64,000 nucleotides of DNA from Casuarius casuarius. Lineage: Eukaryota; Chordata; Aves; Casuariiformes; Casuariidae. Shown here in pieces: positions 50,276 to 61,620 of this stretch. Position 1 is the stretch's first letter; every line of letters starts with the position of its first letter. The notes beneath the pieces are model-generated. The model was not told where the DNA came from. It saw only the letters and a list, made by a program, of their open reading frames with translations, and did no database searches. The DNA lies in NCBI GenBank assembly GCA_003342895.1, contig PTFA01000159.1, positions 1,659,233-1,723,232 of the forward strand. The letters are read 5' to 3'. Made by a program: the position numbers and the translations under genes.

Positions 50276-51839
50276 TAAAATTAGTGGAGTTAAAAGTTAA
50301 GATCCAAAATTTTAAAAGTTTATATATAAATAAGTATGTATAGATGTGTTTGAGTCTTACTTTCTAATCTCTGTTTTTTCCTTTCCTTTTTTTTTTTTAA
50401 GGGGTAAGTTTTGTGTGTGCAGGTAATTTGGGCATTGTGGATATGCAGGTTAGTCCTGTGCAACAATGTGGGTGGGTTTCCAAAAAAGGTGGATTTCAGG
50501 TGAAATTCTCCCAACCTTAAAGTTACTGGAAGTGTTGTCATCAACTTAATGTCGTACCCTTCAGCATGTTGGATCAAGCAGAAGTCTGGGTAATGCAGAG
50601 TATGAAGTCCAATTGATTTCTAAACCCAACTATCCCCTAGCTGATTGTTGCTGAAAGCATATTGGGACTGAAGTGGGAAATGCGCAAGATGGCATTTTCC
50701 CCAGAATGATTCATTTTAAGTTCCATCTCATAAACTAAATGATTACTTGCCAGTGCATAGCTGGGAAGCTTTCGGATGGGATAAAACTGTATAAAGCGTT
50801 TTTTACACTAATAACCTGTACGGTCCAGGCCCTTGGAACACTCTCTGGTTTGAGTCTGGCCATATGTTTTTGGCACTAATCCAGATATAAATATAATAAG
50901 TTGTGGACCTTAGCAGAGAGTAAATTGCATTTCTTGATTACAATAACGTTGTTGCTGTGTTGGTTTCTCTAAATTGGTTGTGATGTGTCTACAAACCAAT
51001 AAAGGCTAACTTACGTGAAGTGAAAACTTAGAGAATTTTCTTTGTTTCTACAAGTTTTGCTGTTGATTTTTCTTTATGGTAGTTCTCCTCATTTCTTTCT
51101 ATCCATTTTTAAAACTGCTTTCCTAGTTCACTCTTAACTGTGAGATTTTTAGAGGCTGCATTATCATGTACACCGTTGTTACAGTATCTGAAATGATCTG
51201 CGCTGGAGGCCAGGGAAGTTTTGGCTTTTTCGTGTTGTTGTTTAGTGTGGCTTTCTCTCAGTCTCCCTTAGTTTCGGGGGGGGGGGGTGTTGGATTTTCA
51301 AAACTTGTCTATCAGCTTATTTGAACTGATAACCAAAAACAATAAGTTTGTTAGGTTTGCGAGTGAGTTCACTGACAGGGAAAGGATGACTGTAGTACTG
51401 GCTGTGTATCTGCACTAGGACTGCTCTAAACTTTTAGAGCTTCCTCTCAGTTGAATACATGTGAGGGGCAGCTGTACCTGGGAAGTGCAGAACAGATTTT
51501 GTTTCTCACCTGTTTTTTTTTTTGCGTGACCAAAGGGTCTTTGAGGAATGCGATGCCCACGGAGTACACAGAAAATGAGCAAACGCACATGATTTATTTT
51601 TGTCTCGTGAATTGTATTGCTGGAAGCAAAAATGAGTTTCAAATGGTCATTAGGAGTAAAGCATGTTTCTGACTTCCTCGTTACGTTATTGCTTAGTAAC
51701 AGGGATGTGACAGCAAACCAAAACTCACGATTTTCCTTTGTATATGACACGGGTATATTAAATACTGGCATTTAAATGCAAGGAGCCAGCCATCGAACCG
51801 GAGGGGTTCAGCAGTGGGTCTGTGCGAGGCAGCTCAGAC

Positions 51840-52060
51840 GAAATTAGAGGGGGCTGGTGAAGCGCCTCTCCCCAGCCCACCGCGCTATGCGGGGCCGAGC
51901 GCCTCGGCCAGGGCGCCCCCTCTTCCCCCGGCCTGCGCCGGCTTGCCGTCTTGGAGAGGATGTCCATCTGCGCCGAGCAGCCGGAGCAGCCCGGGGCCCT
52001 CGCTTGCAACTGTGCTCGCGAGCTGCCGCCTCCCCGGTGAGCAGCGGCTGCCGGTCCCCT
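51840..52060. promoter_or_regulatory. Second CpG island, possible alternative promoter
   Basis: Roughly 220 bases with very high G+C and many CpGs, sharply bounded by AT-rich DNA on both sides and with no repeat character. An AT-rich TATA-like stretch (ggtatattaaat) lies about 90 bases upstream at 51,752. The island sits about 6.5 kb to the right of the gap-broken one, a spacing often seen between alternative first exons. Direction is uncertain; the possible exon below argues for plus. Confidence 0.6.
51960..52036 (+). CDS. Possible first coding exon (partial, unverified)
   Basis: An ATG at 51,960 with A at -3 opens a frame that begins MSICAEQPEQPGALACNCAR and stays open for 77 bases to a good 5' splice site, CCCCG then GTGAGC (GT at 52,037). 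Unspliced, the frame would stop at once (TGA at 52,038), so a coding role requires splicing there. Its position inside a CpG island fits a first exon, and the closely spaced cysteines near residues 4, 16 and 18 could be palmitoylation sites. I do not recognise the peptide and no second exon was found. Other frames are also open here because the DNA is GC-rich, so the call is tentative. Confidence 0.25.
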
Positions 52061-55000
52061 TGCTTGTCTGTAAGCTGCACTGACAGTTGTCATCTTTCAC
52101 AGCCTTAACTCTTTGCTTTGCAGCTTTACCTGTGCTGAAAATTTATATCGCTGCGTAATTCCCCCTTCCACTGGGTGTACCTAGGGCATAGTAAAGTGGT
52201 AGCAGAGACATCTGAAAAGGCTGCAAAGGAAAGCTTTGCAAAATGCTCTTTCAGGGTTACTGGTGATGTTGCGTGAGGCAGAAAGAATGGGGATTGACAT
52301 TCAGGTCTCACTGTTTTTGTGCAGCAGACAGTTACACAGGAAATAATAGTAACTTTTGAGCCCACAAGAATGTATCTGTCGCTTTGTGTGATCTTCATTT
52401 TCTGTCCATCTAAAATAGGCAACTGAAATGGTCAACCTAGTCCTGGGAAGGTCTGAGACAAATCTTGCTCACATGCCAACTATCTGTAATATCTGTTCAA
52501 GGTGTTATACAGGTGATTCGTCTGAACCAGGAAAAGAGCAGCTTATTTTATGATAGTGGTACCACTCTTCCAGCGTGCAGCCCCTGCAGGATGAGGAGCT
52601 TTGCAGCTGGTCCACGGCCCTTGCTCCTTCCTTGCATTGTGCTGAGTCTGAGTTGGCTGCTCTAGTAGACTTTCTGCTATTCTTTTTATAGCCTGGTATC
52701 CAGACGGCTTCTGGGATTAAAGTCAGCTTTTCAACCTAAAATATTGTTGTATGTAGGAATAAAGCAACTGAAAGTAACATACACTTGGCAGTGACTAATT
52801 CAGATTGGCAACTACCTCATTTTAACTCATTTCATTTTCAAGAGAAGACTCATTTAGTTGCAGTTAGTTAGATGGTACCATTTGAGACTATTAAATAATA
52901 AGACGACCCAGGAAAATAACATTATTCTGCTTGAATGAGCTATAATCAGCTTCAGTTGTTTATCACAACTGTAGGTAGTAATAATGCATGTTATATGCCT
53001 GCACTACTGATGAGCTATAGAAAGCAAAATGGGAAGATGTTGCCTTAGTTTGGTAACTACAGTAAGGCCAGTGAAGCTTTGAAAAACGTTGACCAAGTGA
53101 TGTTCTCTCACAATTTGGTAGCCAGCATTATCCAAATGCCTAACTAGAGCCTGCATATCTTTTGCCCAAGCACATCCAGATCAGCACGTGCTTGGGACTG
53201 TGGGTCCATACACTTTCTGGCCCCACTTCCTTGCCTAATTAACATGCAATGCAGCGTTACCTGTGTTTTTACCCTAGATGTGGAAGCTACGGTTCCTTGA
53301 TGCATTTCTGGGAGCTTCACACTCCTTACTCATTTACAAATATACTAGCAAATAGTGCCACGTAATTTCTAGGTTTTAACCAGATTTGAGGATCCAGGCA
53401 AGAACTGCAGAAAAACAGTTATTAATCATACTATACTGGCATTTTGGAGAAAGTTCCAGCTTTTGTGTCACCATTTAGCTAACTCACATTCCACCCATTT
53501 TATTCATATCCATGGTGAACTTTGCCTTTTATTTTACATGGACTAATACTGAAACATTCGCACTTGTATTCTCAGATGTTAAAAATAGTTCTCCTTTTTC
53601 GTGAATATTCTTTATCAGGCTTTTTTCCTCCAGTACCAGTGTCCCAGAACATGACATCTATCTAGCAAAGGGCGTTATGAGTGACAAATAAATTGTGTTC
53701 AGGTGAATTATCCTGAGTGTTAAACCTGACAGCCTAATAATTAAATATAAGTTAGAGAATGTGTAATCATGCAATTTTTTTACATTTTCCAGATGCTGTT
53801 CCTGTTATTCTCCAGATTCAGTGTTTTGCATGTATGTGTGTGTTCTGAAATGGGTCAGTGATTCATTAAGCTATTTTTTGGAATGGTGAGGGACTTTTTT
53901 TTCCCCTCGGTGAAAGTTTCTTAATTTGGAGGTGGTGTTTGCTCCTCCTGTATACAGTTTTGATGGGTGTATGCTCTGTTGCATTAATGCTGATAGCATG
54001 GAGGGGCAGGATATTTCTGGAAGAAAGGAAAGGCAGGGATATCCTATGGCGCTTGCAAAATAATTGCAGGTGGAAGTAAGGAACTACCATATGCCTACAA
54101 ATCCAGAGTTTTGTCCCCGCGTACTGGCGTATGGGGCAGAGAGGAGCTGGTTGCCTGATGTCTGGGTGTGCGTCCTGGGAACGCTCCCATAGCACGTGCA
54201 CCCGCATGGCACCAGCCATCAAACCCTTGATGCTCCTCTGTGTGTTGATGGTGTGATTTCAGGCTATAAACATGGTGTGCCCAATGCAAGAGTTTCTCTA
54301 GCTAGTAGAGCCAGCCAGGTCTATATGTTGAATTGAGCACAACACTGGCTTCATTTCAAGAATCTTTAAAATTAATCAGATTGTATGAGGCAGGTGGTTG
54401 ACTGACTACCAGATACATTTTATGAGTTCAGTTTGTGTTTGTCAGGGAAGTTTTAGTTACTTCATAACTCAATCCTGAGGTCAAATCAGGGGGAAATAGC
54501 AGGGCTCTCTTTAGCATCAATCTCATGCCAATTAAAATCTCAAAAGCTGTGTAATTTTCTCTTCTGCTCTTTGAAGTACAGTGTTCCCCCCACACACATG
54601 TTTTTATCAACAATGAAAGACTGATTGTTATACTTAGATTTCAGAGCCAGGAATCCTCTTCTCTCCCCCCGACATGACTGGGAACAATATTTGCTTCTTG
54701 CCTCTGTTGTTTCTAGCTGGCCACAAGTTCACCTGCACATTGTTGCGTCTGTCCCTTCTCCATACACGTTCTGAACTTCACCTCTGGAGTTGGAGACTGT
54801 GCCAGTTGCTCACATGCACTTAGAGCCACATCAGTATAAAGAGGAAGGGATCTCAGTACAAACAAAGGGTCTGCCTTTAATATATTTTTTTTAAAGTGAA
54901 TGGCACCCTGTAACCATCAGTAAGCCACCAGGCTCTTGCAAACCTGCGCGGTTTGACTCCTGCCTCAGCACACCACGTCTGTGAAGAAGGCACCCTTCAT

Positions 55001-55560
55001 GCAAGGTCATGCAACAGTTTGCTTTTATGTTCCAAAAATTGATAAACTGTTATTCCAAAAAACAAAGTCAAAAGTCTTGGAAAGGATTCGTCCCTCAGCA
55101 GGTGCTTTGAATCTTTCATGTAGCCATGGGCTACAGCTGTGGAAGTTGCAGTGAGTTATAAATTAGCCTGTTGGGGACAGTGGATTAGCAGCTTCTCCTT
55201 CAAAATGAGACCCTTTTCTGTGCTAAGTGTGTGTGCATATTTTCATGGTAAGTCAAAACCAGTGATAGTTTGTTTCTAGTACTTAGGCATAGTTGTAAAA
55301 ATCTTTGATATGTAACCTCCCATTTTCTTCTGTAATGATTCAGCCATAGAGGATAACTTACGTGTTTCAGAATGATTTTAGACCGCTCTCAGCCTGATAA
55401 AAAGAAAAAAAAATGTATTAAATATTGTGGTTTCAGACAGAACCTTCTTTAGACAGACGTGCTACCCATAACTTCCCAGTTGATACTGCTCTTGAGCACT
55501 CCATAAAACAGTATAGCAAACGCTGATTAACTTTCTGGAGGTGGTGGCAGGAGGATGAAA

Positions 55561-55604
55561 TAAATTGCAAAAAATTAAAACATAAATTGCAGAAAGTTAA
55601 AACA
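55561..55604 (+). repeat. 22-bp tandem duplication
   Basis: Two adjacent 22-base units, beginning taaattgca, differ at two positions. It is local, AT-rich and probably the result of replication slippage. Confidence 0.85.
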
Positions 55605-57725
55605 CTTCTTATATGAGTCAGTGATTGGGAAACCAGTCTTGAAAGCTCCTGCAGCCCCTCTTTAAAAGCTAAGAAGAGTAGATCATCTCAACCCTTCAGA
55701 AAGAAGAAAAAGGGGAAAAAAAAACCCTCACCCAAGACTTCACAGTTCATCCTTTTGGTATTCTGACACACGTGGGTAGTCATGTACCACTGCAACAGTA
55801 AGCAGGGAACATGGGTAGCACAGAGAAAGGCTTCTGGCAGCAGCAGGCAATAGGGAATATGTGGCAGAAGTTTTATTTTTATTATGCATTTGTCAAAATT
55901 TCAATTCCAGCAAGCCCTGCAGAGAGAGTTGATGCAGGTGGGCTCTGACTGCAGATTGCAGCACACACTCCTGTGCAATCACTGTTGCTGTCTCTATAGT
56001 GTGGGCAGGTTTAACCAAAATGCAGTATTAAGTAGATGAGCAGCTGGTGGCAAGCTGGAAAGTACAGGAGTTATGTTTGTCCACAAGGCTGTAGCGATTT
56101 TGCAGAAGAAGATTGTTAGATATTGTTTGTGTTTTCCCAAAGCAGTAATGAGAAAGACCATGAGCAGGTGGACGTTTGTGTCTGTTTGGGGGGGAATGGC
56201 AGGCAGACGTGAGAGGCACAAGTAGCTGAATCTGCTGTTTGTGGTTGCCAAACTTCACTGGGGAAGAAAGAGGCAGTACAGCGTAGGATGACTACTGTTC
56301 ATGTTCACCAGACATCTGGCCTCTGCCAGCTGCTATGCTGCTACTGCAGCAATCAGGAAGCCAAGTTGTCAGGGAAGTTTCCTGATTATGAATAAATGGG
56401 CAGGAAAGGCCTGTATAGGCCACCTTGCTACCACAGTTGAGCATGGAAAAGCATGAGGAATATTAAGCTTAAAATAAAAAACGGAGATTCAGCATTTCCA
56501 ATATCAAGATATGCATTCAGCTAGAGCATTGAAAAGATGATGCATATGAAAGGTAGCATCTTACCCCCACATGCATATTTCGGTCATCCTTTGGAAGATG
56601 CATTAGAAACTGTTTTCAGTATGTGGCTTCTGAGATGTATCAGTAAACATATAGTGTTGGGGGAGAGAGAATTTGTGGATTTAAAAATGAAGTCCTTTTT
56701 GCCAGGTTTGATAAAATGAGTATCCCTTCCACTTTGCTCACCCAGTGTATCCATCAAGAGCTATATATATTATACATGTGAAAATTATGTGGTAGAACTG
56801 AAAACGTGTAACTTCTGTCAAGTATTGGAGCTCTTAATTTCGTAAACCCCATTTTCTCTGTGTGAAGGAAATATAAAGGAAATGGAGCAAGGCAGACTGA
56901 GAAATGTGTAGTTTAGCAAGGTCTTAAAACCTTTTTGATGTATGACTGTGCAAAAAAAAAGGGGCCAAAAAGCTTATTACTGTTTGCACTGGGTTTTTTG
57001 GATGTCCAAACAGACAGTGATTCAGAATCTCTGCTAAAGCTCTGGGATATTCTGTAGTTAAAGAGTGCTAAGGTGCTGCTTTCAAGCAAGATGAGGAGGC
57101 TGGGATACGGTAGAAGAGAGCGATGTCTGAATCAATTTTGCTGCAGGCCATCACCTGCAAACAGCTCTGTGGTGGGGAGAGCGTATGTAAAGCGTGTGTC
57201 TGCGAGAGGGCCGGGGGAGGTAACGTTTTGAGGTGCGTGTTGCTAAGGTGGTCAGGCACAATGCCACGAGAAAGCAGCTGTCGTAAAGAGTGGTGGGTGT
57301 TTGCACGTGTGCTGGCATCTGCTTCTGGGCTACAACAGCAGCAGGGTTGGGAGTTGAACTGGGAGCGAGTTAGCAGTGCAGGCTGGAGTGCCTCCAGCTG
57401 ATGGCACGTTGGTGAATGTATCCCTTTACACACCAAAATCCTGTGACATAGAGAAGGAAAGCTTGGGGGGTTTTGGTTGGTTGGCTGTTTTTTTCCTGGG
57501 GAAGTTCCAGATGACGATTGCTTGCTTACCTCATTGCTTGCATTTTTAATTTTTGCCTGTTTGCTTTTGGGGAGGAGGAGAGCCTATCAGGATCAGATAT
57601 TGGACATTAAACATAGCCCTGTGCTTTTTAAAACAGAAAGAAATGTCTTTGTTGAATCTCCTAATATATAGAAAGAGCCTCCGCCCATCACTGACATGGG
57701 AGAAATATAGCCTTTCCCAACTAGC

Positions 57726-57768
57726 AAAATTTCAATTCAGTTAACAATTAAAATTTCAATTCAGTTAA
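57726..57768 (+). repeat. 19-bp direct repeat, period 24
   Basis: The 19-base word aaaatttcaattcagttaa occurs at 57,726 and again, identical, at 57,750. The identity suggests a recent slippage event. Confidence 0.9.
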
Positions 57769-58114
57769 TTCCCTGATGGAAGCCAGGGAGGTCGAGCTCA
57801 AGATACACATTTTCAGCAAAAACACACAGTGGCTCATTCACCCACACAGGAACTTACTCATACCTACTTAAGCTAAGAACATGAGATTGAAAAGAAGTTT
57901 CTGGGTCATAAAGTCCAATCTGTTTTGTAAGTTCCTTCTGTTGCATTGCAGTTTTAGATGGACCTTTCTAGCAGTAGCTAGTATTGGAAGTCTTTATGGG
58001 GGGGGCACAGACCCGTTCAGTGGGCCCTTTAAATTAGTTGTTTAGGAACACTGAACAATGAACATCTTTTTCTGTTTTATTTTTGGATCATTTTATTTTG
58101 TGTGTTTCATATAG

Positions 58115-58145
58115 CAAGACCTGAAAAAGTTACGAGTCCAAAACA
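58115..58145 (+). other. Candidate microexon, 31 nt (or 27 nt)
   Basis: A T-rich tract of about 50 bases ends in tgtgtttcatatag (AG at 58,113-58,114). Thirty-one bases later comes an ideal donor, AAACA then GTAAGT (GT at 58,146). If the next AG (58,117-58,118) is used, the exon is 27 bases and frame-preserving. Two frames are open, reading QDLKKLRVQN or RPEKVTSPK. Neither peptide is one I can place. The exon is polar and rich in lysine and arginine, which is usual for neuronal microexons. It lies between the possible promoters at 45-52 kb and the recursive-splice-like site at 60.7 kb, all consistent with one plus-strand gene. Chance remains possible. Confidence 0.3.
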
Positions 58146-60700
58146 GTAAGTGTAAACATAGTTATATACCATAATGAGGATGTGCTTTACTATTTACTGA
58201 CAGAGCCTAAGCTAGATTCTTGTTGTTATTGAACATTTTTCAGGAGCATCTTTCTTGAGAGTCGCAATTTTCCATCCACTGATGCTTTATTCAGTGCTGC
58301 TGTTTTTTAGAAGTCTTCGCTATTTCATGCTTATTATAAAACAGAGAGTAAAATATTTTTCGGGGTTAACAAAGGTTAGATGATGTGACCTAGTTCTGCA
58401 TATCTGGTTTTCAAAATTTTGCAAAAAATGCTTGATCTTCACTAGTGCAGTGGTGTGGCCGCAATGCCTCATGGCCTCTCAGGTTGCCTTTCACAGTCAC
58501 CCTAGGCATCACAGCTATTAGTTGGGAAATGCTGGTGTACACAAACTGTTTCATTATCTAGAATAACCAGGTTTTCTACCAAAGTGGCCTGGTAGCAACA
58601 GCCTGTTTATTTGAGAAGATGTCTCAGTAATGGTGGAACAACTGACCAACTAGATCCTAATCCAGAGGCTCATCTCCCAACGTGCTGAACTTCTGCAGAG
58701 CCTGCTGTGGACGCAGAGGCTGTTAGATCCCTCAAGGTGAAGTCTGTCTGTCTTCACCCAAGCCAGATTCCTCTGGCAGCAGTGGGAGTAATGTCTAATA
58801 AGACCTGAAGACCCAGTTAGCCAAATTACACCAGATGAGTACATCCTTGCTTCCGAAAACTTTTACTCTAATGCAAGACCAGTGGACGTGAGGGGAGGGG
58901 AGCAGAAGTGGAGAATGCGTTTAAAGAGGTTGCTTATAAAGCAATTCTGTTTTTTGCTGTTTGATTTTCAATCTATTTTAATTATTTTTCATTTATGAAT
59001 ATAGGACCTTTAATGAAAGGGAGAAATTGTTTGGTGCTGTTAGAGGGGAAATTACACTCACTGCAAAGAACAGACTTGTAGGCAGGAGTTGCTGCACAAT
59101 GCTGAAGCCACTTGTTGTTTGTCAAGGAATTAATTAAAGTGGTTCTTGCCTCTGTGAACGTCTGTGCATTTTACATGGTAATACAAAATATTTCTTCATC
59201 CCATCTTTGTTTATTTATTTACTATCCTTAATATCTGGCTTGTGCTGAACAGCCAGAGCGGTGTGTAGGTCAGACATAGGCATTCCTTTTTGTCATGGTT
59301 AACATCCTAATCTCTTCAGTGCTTAGCATAGCTTAGCCCCAATGCATAGGGATGTGGCTGTTGGCACATCTAAAGCTTTGCTGGAATTGTGTGTGAGGGG
59401 AAGAGCAGAGAAGAAAAAAATAACAGAATGAAAGTTCTTGTTTTATGTAAAAATCTTTCTACTTTGGCTCTCCGCAGTATAAATTATTGCATGAAATATT
59501 GATTTGTTGCAAGGCACAGTTCCATATCTTATTTGTTTAACTCCTGCAGTATTTTAATGAAAATCCAATTGGATTTTGACAGGTTAGGGTTGTACTTTTA
59601 AAGGGAAAATGGCAGATTTGTAGATAGTGATTCCTTGAAGAGTGATTAGAGACAGTAGCTTACATAATTACTACATTATATGTATGTTACCGGTGTTACG
59701 TGGCATTAAAATCACTCATTAATCCACAGTCTTATTATCCCCAGTAGCTAAAAACACAAAGAATGAGAAAAGTAGACCAACCACCATGAGAAATAGAACA
59801 GGTCCTCAAAGGAGGTCCTAATTGCTTTAGAAAATTAGATACTATGTCTGATAAGAAGATTGTGTGCATGTATTTCCGTGATTCTGGCACTCCATTTTGA
59901 TGATAGCTTTCTTATCTGGAATAATTAGGGCTATTTGTTGTTGGTATGTTTCTGTGCTTTAATGCAGAGTGGTGGCTGCTGTAGTGATGCGCTGTTGTTC
60001 TCTGGCCTACCCCCAATGGTGTACGCAGCTCGCAGCACAGGCTTTGCGACTTGTGTTTCTGTAAGCTAAGATGGCTGCCTTGCCCGATCAGATACGAGAG
60101 GAGGGGCAAAAAATAAAGCATAATGCAGGCTCATTGGGATAATGGATGGTTGCCTGATACAACATGCAGCAGGGAGGCTTCCCATGGAGTTCAGCTGGGC
60201 TTGCATGAGGACTTACCGTAATTTTCTTTAGCAAAAGTATACAGCTATGCGGTTATACTATATACGATGGAGAGGAGTCAAAATGCTTGGACCTGGGACA
60301 GAAATGATGAGATACTGAAACTTTAGTTAGCGTTTCTAAACGCATATAGTTTTCCAGAAGTAAAAGTGGCAAGGTTAACACCATTGCGTGTGGGGAATGC
60401 GAGACCCTTCTCTAGAACCAGATCTTCCTTCACACGGGAAAGGCGATGTGAATTTTGAAATTAGGTTCTGATCTAAAGCTGAGTACTGTCATATGGAAAG
60501 ATTTGCCAGTCTTTGACTTGATGCTTTAATAAAGGTTTGAGTCATATGGTAATAACCTATGTGAAAGCAGCTGTGGAAAGGTGATTGTAGCTCTCTAAAT
60601 ATTACGAAATGTATGGGTTAAAGGGAGAATCTACACACACACACACACACACCCCATATCCACTCTCCCTATTTTCTAGTTCACTGTGTACAAGAGAAGA
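58146..60700. other. AT-rich non-coding DNA, nothing recognised
   Basis: No exon, repeat family or RNA gene seen. An (AC)10 microsatellite at 60,633-60,652 lies near the right end. Confidence 0.5.
60633..60652 (+). repeat. (AC)10 microsatellite
   Basis: Twenty uninterrupted bases of AC, followed by CCCC. Likely polymorphic. It lies 80 bases upstream of the recursive-splice-like site. Confidence 0.95.
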
Positions 60701-60709
60701 ATTAAATAT

Positions 60710-60738
60710 TTAGTTATTTTCCTCTTCTGCAGGTAAGA
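60710..60738 (+). promoter_or_regulatory. Recursive-splice-like site (ratchet point)
   Basis: The tract tagttattttcctcttctgc leads into AG (60,731-60,732), which directly abuts GTAAGA (60,733-60,738). This is the canonical ratchet form: a complete 3' splice site fused to a complete 5' splice site. Vertebrate sites of this type lie in long introns of mainly neuronal genes and act together with a downstream donor that defines a transient RS-exon. Here such a donor, GTAAGT, lies 157 bases downstream (60,890-60,895). The arrangement is as expected, but without expression or conservation data it remains a prediction. Confidence 0.4.
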
Positions 60739-60889
60739 TTATGCTCTCTTTTAAATTGTTCTTTTTTTAATTAGTGGTTAGGGTGCCTGAAAACACATAG
60801 CAAGTTCAAAGGTTTATCTGTGAGGCTCAGCGTTGCTGTGCTGAAAAATGCCCGTTGCTTGGGCTTGGGCAGGTTATTGTTTGAACTAA
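60733..60889 (+). other. Candidate RS-exon, 157 nt
   Basis: Bounded by the ratchet acceptor (AG ending 60,732) and a consensus donor (ACTAA then GTAAGT at 60,890). RS-exons are normally skipped after being reconstituted as a donor, so no open frame is required, and none of note is present. A conventional cassette exon using the same signals is the alternative. Confidence 0.25.
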
Positions 60890-61437
60890 GTAAGTTCCAA
60901 CCACTGTTGATTAGCTTTTGAACATTTTTTTGTTTCACAGTAGTTTCTCTGGTGTTTGTTCTGAGCTCAACCAGGTGAAGTAAATCTCAGTTGAGATTGT
61001 TATACTCATCAAGTAGGAATTCTCAATAGTGTTCAATTCCTCTGCCCTTTGTTTTCAGGAAGGCAATGCTGTTGTTTTGAGTGAGATTGATGCATTATAT
61101 ACACTTATAGACAGCGGAAGACACTATTTTATGTAGTCCCTTGAATACAGTTTGTGCGGAGCCCACTGTGGCTGGAAGCAGGGAGTGCTGCAAGGGGAGC
61201 CCTGTCCCACCAGGACGTTCACTGTCTTCCAAACAGTAACGCACAACAGTGGAAAGAGAAGCTTTTTGTGAATTTAATTTTTTCAGTAACAGAGCAGGAT
61301 GAACCCTTGAGCATCCCTAATGCCAAAATTAGGAATTGCGAAGGTCCCTCCCTTGGAAGTCACCGATCCTAAACCTCAGGTGGGAAGGGAAGGGAGACCA
61401 GCTCTCCTCTGAGCACGGCCTTTCCTCTCCACTCTTC

Positions 61438-61620
61438 CGATTCCCTGCTTCGTTTGCCAGCAGTGCCTGGCGGTAACGCGCGCCTCGTCACGGGGCCTGT
61501 GACCCGCTTCATTCGCCATTCTGTCGGAAAGGGGCTTTGCAGGGGATAGTCGCTGCGCGGGTCTTCAGCTCCCTCCGTTGCCTGTGGAAAACCTGTTGCC
61601 CTGTTTCTTTGGGGAGTTCG
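61438..61620. promoter_or_regulatory. Small dense CpG island
   Basis: About 16 CpGs in 183 bases, including the run gtaacgcgcgcctcgtcacg, between CpG-poor flanks. It is too short for a classical island but much denser than background. It contains no convincing exon. It could be an internal promoter, an unmethylated enhancer, or a residue of a GC-biased conversion hotspot. Confidence 0.5.

Larger units (their letters stand above)
45485..51750. other. AT-rich non-coding DNA right of the island
   Basis: Possible first-intron sequence, but no exon can be proven. A TG run with interruptions is at 45,856-45,880, TTTA/GTTT tetramers at about 46,159-46,185, an A-run near 46,998-47,013 and a G10 run near 51,278-51,288. 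The 162-codon minus-strand frame at 46,214-46,702 has no recognisable domain. A possible relic of the palindromic repeat starts at gagggcctgagagc (49,131). Confidence 0.5.
52061..58114. other. AT-rich non-coding DNA, possible intron
   Basis: No exon established. A strong acceptor near 53,791 (tttttacattttccag) is followed 39 bases on by a fair donor (CAT then GTATGT) but remains unconvincing. Minor tandem duplications occur at 55,561-55,604 and 57,726-57,768. A phrase at 57,890-57,920 (gggtcataaagtccaatctg) may be a CR1 relic. A GC-richer stretch with opposed frames of 92 and 122 codons (57,068-57,436) shows no domain. Confidence 0.5.

Noticed and set aside
50378..50406. T-rich tract followed by AAG, GG and GTAAGT, looking like a recursive site
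   Set aside because: The acceptor is AAG, not YAG, two bases intervene before the donor, and the T-run itself is simple sequence, so it does not meet the motif.
53792..53830. 39-base acceptor/donor pair reading MLFLLFSRFSVLH
   Set aside because: The donor lies inside a TGTATGTGTGTG simple run, so the pairing is probably incidental.
61059..61136. Acceptor followed by a protein-like 25-codon stretch (EGNAVVLSEIDALYTLIDSG...) ending in TAG
   Set aside because: Twenty-five open codons are common by chance (about one in five), and there is no donor or polyadenylation context to support a terminal exon.
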